This document shows, piece by piece, positions 8,352-14,334 of a DNA stretch of 21,473 nt. Location: NCBI GenBank assembly GCA_002307055.1, contig DBTM01000039.1, positions 89,214 to 110,686 on the forward strand, written 5' to 3'. Below the pieces are notes generated by a model that saw only the letters and a program-made list of their open reading frames with translations, ran no database searches and was not told the origin of the DNA. Positions within the stretch are counted from its first letter, which is position 1, and each line of letters begins with the position of its first letter. Source of the stretch: Clostridiales bacterium UBA1316. Its GTDB lineage: Bacteria > Bacillota > Clostridia > Oscillospirales > Oscillospiraceae. Both the position numbers and the translations under genes were made by a program.

Positions 8352-8380
8352 TTGCTTTTTTTATATATCAATTATATAAT
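8352..8380 (+). promoter_or_regulatory. Promoter of lgt
   Basis: TTGCTT (8352-8357) and a perfect TATAAT (8375-8380) are separated by 17 bases. Transcription would begin near 8387, downstream of the GTG at 8381. This rules out that GTG as start and supports the ATG at 8411. Confidence 0.62.
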
Positions 8381-8410
8381 GTGCTCAACAAATTCAAGGC
8401 GGTAAAACCT

Positions 8411-9184
8411 ATGTACAATGATATTTTAACAATCGGCGGCGTCACCGTTCACGGCTACGGGCTTGCTATCGGCATCGGCTTTGTCTGCGCCATTTTTCTG
8501 GCGCAGGGGCGTGCAAAGAAAAGAGGGCTCGACGAAGACCGCCTGTTTACCATGGCACTGCTCGTGATGATATTCGGCTTTGTCGGTGCTAAACTGCTTT
8601 ACTGTATTGTGGAGCTGCAATCTGTTTTGGACAATCCGATGATTCTTCTAACGGGCGGCGGCTTCGTGATCTACGGCGGCATTATCGGCGGTTCCGCCGC
8701 CATTCTGATATACTGCCGCATCAGAAAGCTCAGCTTTTTGACATATCTTGATCTGCTCGTGCCGTCGGTGGCTCTCGCTCAGGGCTTTGGCCGGATTGGC
8801 TGCTTCCTTGCCGGCTGCTGTTATGGCCGTGAAACGGACTCCGCGTTCAGTATCGTGTTTCAAAACTCCCTGTACGCGCCCAACGGCATCAAGCTGTTTC
8901 CGACACAGCTGATGAGCAGCGCCGGGGACTTTTTAATCGCTCTCATCTTACTGCTCTACGCGAAAAATGACAGAAAGAAAGGCAAAACCGGCGGTCTGTA
9001 CCTGATTTTATACAGCGTCGGCCGATTCCTTATCGAATTTTTCAGGAATGATGAACGCGGTGCCGTCGGGCCGTTATCGACAGCCCAGTTCGTCTCCATT
9101 TTTATCCTGCTGCTCGGCCTTCTGCTGTTTTTTACGAATCTATTCCGCAGAGAAAAGACCAGCGACACCTCTGAAACAACCTGA
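8411..9184 (+). CDS. lgt: Prolipoprotein diacylglyceryl transferase (lgt)
   Basis: Lgt attaches diacylglycerol from phosphatidylglycerol to the lipobox cysteine of pre-lipoproteins in the cytoplasmic membrane. The product has 257 residues and about seven membrane helices. Family motifs are GGFVIYGGIIGG (83-94), the signature GRIGCFLAGCCYG (127-139), and FLIEFFRNDERG (206-217) near the conserved C-terminal arginine. The signature differs from the better-known GRIGNF form: C131 replaces Asn, and Y88 stands where E. coli has an essential His. Such variants occur in anaerobic Firmicutes, to my knowledge. The ATG at 8411 is preferred over GTG 8381 because AAGGCGG lies 8 bases upstream and because of the promoter position. 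Confidence 0.92.
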   Translation: MYNDILTIGGVTVHGYGLAIGIGFVCAIFLAQGRAKKRGLDEDRLFTMALLVMIFGFVGAKLLYCIVELQSVLDNPMILLTGGGFVIYGGIIGGSAAILIYCRIRKLSFLTYLDLLVPSVALAQGFGRIGCFLAGCCYGRETDSAFSIVFQNSLYAPNGIKLFPTQLMSSAGDFLIALILLLYAKNDRKKGKTGGLYLILYSVGRFLIEFFRNDERGAVGPLSTAQFVSIFILLLGLLLFFTNLFRREKTSDTSETT

Positions 9185-9190
9185 AACAAC
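9171..9190 (+). repeat. 10-bp tandem duplication across the lgt stop
   Basis: CTGAAACAAC occurs twice in direct succession at 9171-9180 and 9181-9190. The second copy supplies the TGA stop of lgt (9182-9184). It looks like a small replication-slippage event in the non-conserved tail. Confidence 0.7.
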
Positions 9191-9244
9191 ACCGGCGGTA
9201 TGACCTCATGTCATTTTAGAATGACCGATCAGCCCTGATGAATA

Positions 9245-9273
9245 TTGTGTTTCCCGTCCTTTCAGGGTAAACT
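9245..9273 (+). promoter_or_regulatory. Possible promoter of the glycyl radical enzyme gene
   Basis: TTGTGT (9245-9250) and TAAACT (9268-9273) are 17 bases apart, about 55 bases before the start codon. CCCTGA (9233-9238) and TCAGGG (9262-9267) form an inverted pair around the -35 region that might be regulatory. The match to consensus is modest. Confidence 0.35.
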
Positions 9274-9327
9274 ATTACTTATGAAATTACTTCTGTAATG
9301 AGTCTTGGATAAGGAAGTGACCCCGGT

Positions 9328-11784
9328 ATGTATGAATTCAGGCCGGCAACCGATCGGATAAAAAATATGAGAGAGCGCATCCGTGACAGGATTGTCCGCT
9401 GTGACGCCGAGCGGGCGGTCATTCTCACCGAAGCGAGCAAAAAATACGAAAATATTGTCCCCATCATCAAGCGTCCCCTGATGTTTCAGGAGATTGCCAA
9501 AAAAATTACCGCGCTCGTCGCCGACGACGAAATCATTGTCGGCGGCAGAGGCCCCTATTTATTCTCCAGCCCGTCTTATCCCGAATGGGGCGCGATGAGC
9601 GACTGGATTCCCGCCGCTGTCCGCAGCGGTGACTGGATCCTGAGGGACGATCAGCTCTATCACAACCCCGATAACGAAGAAATCAAGCTCAGCATCAATG
9701 AAGAAGACTGCGCCGCGCTCGAAGAGCTTCTGCCCTATTGGGAAAACAGAAAGGTCGGCACCGCCGCCGACGCCTGGCAGCCGGACGGCTATGATGAGCT
9801 CATCAAGCTCGGCGTCACCGGCTACGCCGAGAGAAGCGGCATGGGCCTCATCAGCCTGTCCGCCGGTCACCTGATCGCCGGCTATCCGAAGATTCTCAAA
9901 ACCGGCTACAAAGCCATATGGCAGGAGGCCACCGATTGGCTCAGCGCCCACCGCGGCAGCCTCATGGGCGAGGACGTTAATAAAAGCATGTTCTATAAAG
10001 CCGCGCAGATTTCCTGCGAGTCCGCGATGATTTTTGTGGGGCGCTACGCCGATGCCGTCGCCGCCAAAGCCGCGGAATGCGCCGACGCCAAGCGCAAAGC
10101 CGAGCTTGAGCGGATGGCGGACGGCCTTTTAAACCTCTCCGAGAATCCGGCCCGGAGCTTCTGGGAGGCTTGCCAGGGCGTCATCATGTATCAGCTGCTC
10201 ATCACGCTCGAGACCGTCATCCCGTCCCCCTCGCTGGGCCGCTTCGACCAGTACACCTGGCCTTACCTGAAAAAAGACCTCGAGGACGGTACGCTGACGC
10301 TCGACCAGGCGCAGGAGATTGTCGACGCGTTTTTCCTGAAGGCCAACTGCTTCTACGGCGCGGCGCCCGCCAAAATCGTCACCATCACCGGCATCGGCAA
10401 CACCTACCAGCACACCACCCTCGGCGGCGTCGACCCGGACACCGGTGCGGACGCCACCAACCCCGTCACCTACATGGTGCTTGAGACCGTCGGGCGGCTG
10501 AAGCTCCACGACCCGACGATTTCCCTGCGCTTTAATAAAAACAGCCCCGACAAGCTCTGGGAATGCGCCATTGCGACCTCCAGGCTCGTCGGCGGTCTGC
10601 CGCTCTATCAAAACGACGAGGTCATCATTCCGGCGCTCATGGCTGAGCGTGAATTCACGCTCCATGACGCCCGCGACTACGGCATCATCGGCTGCCAGGA
10701 AATTGTCGGCTGCGGCCGGGACTTCCCCGCCCCGAACGGCATCTTCCCCCCGCACGCGACGGTGATGTGGGGCAGCGTCTTCAACATGGCCATCAACAAC
10801 GGCATCAACCCGTGGAACGGCGCGCAGGCCTCGCTCAAAACCGGCTATCTGTACGATATGACCTCAATTGACGAGGTGCGTGACGCCGTCGCCAAAATGG
10901 GCAGCTATACACAAAAATTATTGATCACCATCAACAATTACGCCGAATACGTCGGCTATTATCAGCTGACGCAGCCCATGCTCTCCGTCTCCATGGAGGG
11001 CTGCATGGAAAAGGGACTGGACGCCACCGCCGGCGGTTGCAAATATAACGGCTACGGCGGCACCGCCACAGGCCTCGCCACCCTCGCCGACTGTCTGTCT
11101 ACCATCAAGTATATGTGCTTTGACAAAAAGCTTGTTTCAACCCGCAGCCTTTATGACGCCTGGATGGCCAACTGGGCCGGTCATGAACCCCTGCGCCAAC
11201 AGATTCTCAATCAGGTCCCGCATTACGGCAACGCCGACCCCTATGTCGACCGGGAACTCAAATGGTGCGTCGACCTCTACTATCAAATCTGCAGCGAGTG
11301 CTTCAGCGTCCGCGCCAAGCGCTACTCGGCGGGCCTCTACGGCGCTTCCGACCACATCGCACAGGGCTGGACCACCTTCGCCACAATCGACGGCCGCCGC
11401 ACCGGCGAGCCCTTAGCCGACGCCATGTCCCCGGCCCAGAGCAGAGACACCGCCGGCCCCACCGCCGTCTTCGCCTCCTCGTGCTGCTTTGACCACAAGC
11501 ACTTCACCGGCGGCATCGCCCTCAACCTCCGCATGCACCCCTCCGTTTTAAGCCGTGACGACGGCGCCGCCAAGCTCCGCGACATGACCAAAGCCTACTT
11601 TGAATCCGGCGGCATGGAAGTCCAATACAACATCATCGACACCGCCACCCTCCGCGCCGCCCAAAAAGAACCCACCGAATACCGCGACCTCGTCGTCAGA
11701 ATCGCCGGCTACTCCGCCTACTTCGTCGAACTCGGCAAAGACCTCCAAAACGACATCATCTCCCGTCACGAGAATGTGATATAA
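9328..11784 (+). CDS. Glycyl radical enzyme (PFL-like family), substrate unknown
   Basis: This 818-residue enzyme has the pyruvate formate-lyase-like fold and works through a radical on a glycine. The radical glycine is G794 in RIAGYSAYFVEL near the C-terminus. The active-site cysteine is C456 in YGIIGCQEIVGCG, followed two residues later by E458. A Gly-Cys-x-Glu arrangement is typical of dehydratases and C-N lyases (glycerol dehydratase, CutC, HypD) rather than pyruvate formate-lyase, which has two adjacent cysteines. The usual third residue is Val; here it is Gln, so no known subgroup is assigned. The N-terminus starts directly with the fold and has no compartment-targeting extension. AAGGAAG lies about 10 bases before the ATG. 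Third codon positions are strongly C-rich, especially in the last third, suggesting high expression. No radical-SAM activating enzyme is adjacent. Confidence 0.93.
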   Translation: MYEFRPATDRIKNMRERIRDRIVRCDAERAVILTEASKKYENIVPIIKRPLMFQEIAKKITALVADDEIIVGGRGPYLFSSPSYPEWGAMSDWIPAAVRSGDWILRDDQLYHNPDNEEIKLSINEEDCAALEELLPYWENRKVGTAADAWQPDGYDELIKLGVTGYAERSGMGLISLSAGHLIAGYPKILKTGYKAIWQEATDWLSAHRGSLMGEDVNKSMFYKAAQISCESAMIFVGRYADAVAAKAAECADAKRKAELERMADGLLNLSENPARSFWEACQGVIMYQLLITLETVIPSPSLGRFDQYTWPYLKKDLEDGTLTLDQAQEIVDAFFLKANCFYGAAPAKIVTITGIGNTYQHTTLGGVDPDTGADATNPVTYMVLETVGRLKLHDPTISLRFNKNSPDKLWECAIATSRLVGGLPLYQNDEVIIPALMAEREFTLHDARDYGIIGCQEIVGCGRDFPAPNGIFPPHATVMWGSVFNMAINNGINPWNGAQASLKTGYLYDMTSIDEVRDAVAKMGSYTQKLLITINNYAEYVGYYQLTQPMLSVSMEGCMEKGLDATAGGCKYNGYGGTATGLATLADCLSTIKYMCFDKKLVSTRSLYDAWMANWAGHEPLRQQILNQVPHYGNADPYVDRELKWCVDLYYQICSECFSVRAKRYSAGLYGASDHIAQGWTTFATIDGRRTGEPLADAMSPAQSRDTAGPTAVFASSCCFDHKHFTGGIALNLRMHPSVLSRDDGAAKLRDMTKAYFESGGMEVQYNIIDTATLRAAQKEPTEYRDLVVRIAGYSAYFVELGKDLQNDIISRHENVI

Positions 11785-11792
11785 ACATAATA

Positions 11793-11854
11793 ATTCAATG
11801 TAACTATGCAGCGAACGACGCCCTCGTCGTTCGGCTGCTTGCAGTCAATTGAAT
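11793..11854. repeat. Long imperfect palindrome after the glycyl radical enzyme gene
   Basis: The core is GCAGCGAACGACG (11808-11820), a 4-base loop CCCT, then CGTCGTTCGGCTGC (11825-11838): 13 pairs with one bulged C. The outer arms ATTCAAT (11793-11799) and ATTGAAT (11848-11854) extend the dyad imperfectly to about 62 bases. No T-run follows, so it may be an mRNA-stabilising hairpin or a small palindromic mobile repeat. Confidence 0.5.
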
Positions 11855-11863
11855 AACCACAGT

Positions 11864-11899
11864 AAACAGCATACCGGGATTAGCCGATGTGCTGTTTTT
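11864..11899 (+). terminator. Probable intrinsic terminator of the glycyl radical enzyme gene
   Basis: AAACAGCA (11864-11871) pairs perfectly with TGCTGTTT (11890-11897), and the 3' arm runs into TTTTT (11895-11899). The loop is long (18 bases), so strength is uncertain. It lies 80 bases after the stop codon. Confidence 0.5.
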
Positions 11900-11996
11900 C
11901 ATAAGATACGAGTGAATGGCAAAAAGCCGGGACAACTGACAATAGAGATTATATTTTATTGCAACCTCCATTTGCATTCATCAAAACAGCCTCCAT

Positions 11997-12043
11997 TGTT
12001 TTCTAGTTTGATTTGTTTTATGATGTCAGTATGAAAGCTTTCA
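11997..12043 (+). promoter_or_regulatory. Promoter and candidate operator of the second XRE gene
   Basis: TTGTTT (11997-12002) and TATGAT (12019-12024) are 16 bases apart. Immediately downstream, across the expected transcription start, is the perfect 12-base palindrome TGAAAGCTTTCA (12032-12043). A dyad there is well placed for autorepression by the XRE protein encoded next. Binding is inferred only. Confidence 0.45.
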
Positions 12044-12074
12044 CAAATCAAATTTGAATATGGGGGCTGTATTT

Positions 12075-13013
12075 ATGAGTAACGAGGCACTTGGCGGTGT
12101 CATAGCGAAACTAAGAAAAGAAAAAGGTGTGACACAGGAAGAGCTGGCGAAATCGGTAGGGGTTTCGACACAGGCGGTATCAAAGTGGGAAAATGGCGGT
12201 TTGCCGGATTCGGAGCTATTACCCAGCATTGCTGATTTTTTTGGCGTCTCCATCGATACGCTGTTCGGCAGAAATATTGCTGCATATGGTGATATCGAAA
12301 ACGCATTAGCACGTAAAATCACAGAAGGTGAGCCTAACGAGCGCTTTCAAACGGCGATGGACATGTGCTGGGTTATTCACAAGGCGCTTTTTGGTGAAAT
12401 ATCTTCAAGCTTATCCGATTATGAAGCATGTTTGAAAGAACTCGACAAGCATACAGATAATGATATGCTTTCAAGCTTCTGCCATGACGATGGCTTCACT
12501 CTCTTAAATATCTCCAGAAAGCTTCCGTATTTTTTCCTTGCGCCTGACAGTCCTGACAAAGCTGCGTTTTTCAAGCGAACAGGCATTAATTATGACGCAT
12601 TATATAAGGATTTTCCTATTCCAACTGACGCAATGACACCTGAAATAATTGCTAAATACACTGAGACTATAGATATTGATTATGTCTCATTGTTCAAAAT
12701 CTTTTCTGATCAAGCCGTTTTCGATACGATGGTGCTCCTGCATACGCGGGATAGGGCTAAAGCCTTTACATCAAATCTACTGGTGAAGAATCTTAACATC
12801 GATAATGGCAAAGCCCTTGAGGTTATCAAAGCCTTGCAAAAATACAATATTATCAATACCACACAGCTCGAAATGGACGATATGCTTCAGGAGGTTTACT
12901 CCTTAAGTCCGGAACCCTTTTTTATCCCATTGCTAATCGCCGCCCAAAGATTCATCACACCTAAAGTTTTTTTCCATTACATCGAAGGCAGAAAAAAGCC
13001 GTATTTGGCTTAA
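12075..13013 (+). CDS. XRE-family regulator with large uncharacterised C-terminal domain
   Basis: This is a DNA-binding protein of 312 residues. The helix-turn-helix spans about 5-65 (GVTQEELAKSVGVSTQAVSKWE, split around residue 30), ending DFFGVSIDTLFGRN. Residues 66-312 are helical and not recognised; a stretch near 235-265 (LNIDNGKALEVIKALQKYNI) could be a second, winged-helix-like fold. The frame opens at TTG 12054, but GGGGG (12062-12066) sits 8 bases before ATG 12075, which is chosen. The coding sequence is clearly more AT-rich than its neighbours, especially the glycyl radical enzyme gene before it, which suggests acquisition by transfer. It converges on the AraC-type gene across a repeat-filled gap. 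Confidence 0.87.
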   Translation: MSNEALGGVIAKLRKEKGVTQEELAKSVGVSTQAVSKWENGGLPDSELLPSIADFFGVSIDTLFGRNIAAYGDIENALARKITEGEPNERFQTAMDMCWVIHKALFGEISSSLSDYEACLKELDKHTDNDMLSSFCHDDGFTLLNISRKLPYFFLAPDSPDKAAFFKRTGINYDALYKDFPIPTDAMTPEIIAKYTETIDIDYVSLFKIFSDQAVFDTMVLLHTRDRAKAFTSNLLVKNLNIDNGKALEVIKALQKYNIINTTQLEMDDMLQEVYSLSPEPFFIPLLIAAQRFITPKVFFHYIEGRKKPYLA

Positions 13014-13066
13014 CAGAAGAAACAAAATCCTCGTGGCATTAACGGCACTGCGAATTATTTTTCGAA

Positions 13067-13234
13067 CGTAGGGCGGTACATAATGGGCGTCCGCCCTACG
13101 TCGGCGTAACGCCGCACAAACCTGGGCGGCGTGGAAGCCGCCCGCTACGGCGTAACCTCGTGTCTCGTATGGGCAGACCTCGTGTCTGCAGGGCAGACAT
13201 CTACCCTCCTTTGTCGGCGTAACGCGGCACAAAC
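13067..13234. repeat. Mosaic of GC-rich intergenic repeats
   Basis: Several units are nested here. CGTAGGGCGG (13067-13076) and CCGCCCTACG (13091-13100) are perfect inverted arms around 14 bases. A 22-base unit beginning GTCGGCGTAACG occurs at 13100-13121 and again at 13213-13234 with one mismatch. GGGCGGC (13124-13130) and GCCGCCC (13137-13143) form a hairpin; 13125-13148 also matches 40-63. The remaining bases contain further short GGGCAGAC and CTCGTGTCT repeats. No gene is seen between 13014 and 13256. The position between convergent genes suits a dispersed non-coding repeat family. Confidence 0.7.
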
Positions 13235-13256
13235 TGGCGTACTGTGTTTGCTTTTA

Positions 13257-14162
13257 TCAGTTCTTTGTCACGGGGGTGCATAGGAAGGTCAGCATCAGCT
13301 CGGGTTCAGCGCACTCGTTTTGATACCATTCGTACATGGGCCTTGAGGTGTCAACGGACCAGCCGCTTTCAGGGAGCCACTCTTTTTGCCAGCGTTCCCA
13401 GGTGGGGCCGATTTCCTCAGAGGAGCCGAAGTGTATTGTTACGGCATACAAGCCTTCTTTAATAACAATCTCGGATAAGCCATATTTGTTGTCAAATCCG
13501 CTGTCAACTATAATTGCCGCGTACGATTTTTTCTTGTTCATTGGGATAGCCTCGTGATGGTCGGGGAAGATACACACAGAGCCCCTCACGTCCTTGCGAA
13601 GGCTGTTCGTGTGGAGTATCTGCCCGAGCTTCTCCCAGGCTTTCGGGAGACCCCAATAATCGCCGATATTTTCAATGCCAATGGCGCGCTTTTCCGGGAA
13701 AGCTATGATTTTTGTTTCCACGCTGTCGTCTCCTTTACTGTTTAAATAAAACCAGTGGGACTTGTTTCTCTCATTCAAATCATAATGCAGGCCGGCCTTT
13801 GAATAAATAAATCCGTCCCAGTTATGGAGGCGTCTGGCTTCTCGCGGTGTCATGCCGTATACCGTCTTAAATGCCTTGGTAAATGATTCAAGTGTCTCAT
13901 ACCCGGAGTCGAAGGCAATACCTGTCACGGCATTGTCGGTATTTCTTAAGAGGACCATTGCGCGCTCAAGGCGAAGCCTTCTGACACAGCTGTGTACACT
14001 CTCGCCGGTAAGCTCGCGAAACTTCCGGTGAAAGTGATAGGGTGATGAGCATACCTCGGCTGAGATCGCCTTGAAGCTGATGGGCTCATCAAGCGACCGC
14101 ATTATCCGCCCTATAGCTATTTCCACCCTGCCGTGCCAATCGATTCTTGTTGCGTCTCTCAT
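13257..14162 (-). CDS. AraC-family regulator with C-terminal GyrI-like domain
   Basis: The regulator has 301 residues from the chosen ATG. The N-terminal DNA-binding half (about 8-112) has two helix-turn-helices: ISFKAISAEVCSSPYHFHRKF and, after a linker, VTGIAFDSGYETLESFTKAF followed by the family signature YGMTPREARR. Residues about 145-300 match the GyrI-like ligand-binding fold (KIIAFPEKRAIGIENIGDYW, then SEIVIKEGLYAVTIHFGSSEEIG). This N-to-C order is that of Rob-type regulators, which respond to hydrophobic small molecules. The frame opens 11 codons earlier, but GGAGGTG lies just before ATG 14162. It is downstream of the ene-reductase on the same strand, separated by an AT-rich spacer with operator-like dyads. 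Confidence 0.91.
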   Translation of the reverse strand: MRDATRIDWHGRVEIAIGRIMRSLDEPISFKAISAEVCSSPYHFHRKFRELTGESVHSCVRRLRLERAMVLLRNTDNAVTGIAFDSGYETLESFTKAFKTVYGMTPREARRLHNWDGFIYSKAGLHYDLNERNKSHWFYLNSKGDDSVETKIIAFPEKRAIGIENIGDYWGLPKAWEKLGQILHTNSLRKDVRGSVCIFPDHHEAIPMNKKKSYAAIIVDSGFDNKYGLSEIVIKEGLYAVTIHFGSSEEIGPTWERWQKEWLPESGWSVDTSRPMYEWYQNECAEPELMLTFLCTPVTKN

Positions 14163-14251
14163 AACACCTCCGAGTATAAAGGAAAACCGGATCATATACC
14201 TGTCAGCGATTGCTATGTTTAAAAAAAACGAATATCGTTATAAGTTAAAAA

Positions 14252-14334
14252 ATCGTTCAATTTACTCGATTTCTATTATATTGAATTATCGTTCAATTTA
14301 TTTAATTATATAATTTGAACTATTATTCAATTTA
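14252..14334. promoter_or_regulatory. Array of TTGAA-N6-TTCAA dyads upstream of the AraC-type gene
   Basis: The unit A-T-C/T-[G/A]-TTCAATTTA occurs three times, at 14252-14264, 14288-14300 and 14322-14334, at spacings of 36 and 34 bases. The second and third copies are each the right half of a perfect dyad TTGAA-N6-TTCAA (14281-14296 and 14315-14330); the first has a decayed left half. The third overlaps the stop codon of the ene-reductase. The array lies in the leader of the AraC/GyrI-type gene and looks like a set of operator sites. Which protein binds is unknown. Confidence 0.5.

Noticed and set aside
8381..8410. GTG at 8381 as the lgt start
   Set aside because: The TATAAT box ends at 8380, so the GTG would precede the transcript. 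The ATG at 8411 has a ribosome site and gives the usual N-terminus.
10129..10755. 208-codon open frame on the minus strand
   Set aside because: It is antisense to the middle of the glycyl radical enzyme gene; its openness follows from the strong C bias at third codon positions of the real gene.
9328..11784. Pyruvate formate-lyase or microcompartment-linked enzyme
   Set aside because: The Cys-Cys pair of pyruvate formate-lyase is absent, there is no targeting extension at the N-terminus, and no shell-protein genes are nearby.
11849..12034. 61-codon open frame between the glycyl radical enzyme and the XRE gene
   Set aside because: It starts inside the palindrome, crosses the terminator hairpin, lacks a ribosome site and overlaps the promoter of the XRE gene.
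13067..13234. CRISPR array or tandem operator array
   Set aside because: The units differ, overlap and have no constant spacer length; they look like nested intergenic repeats.
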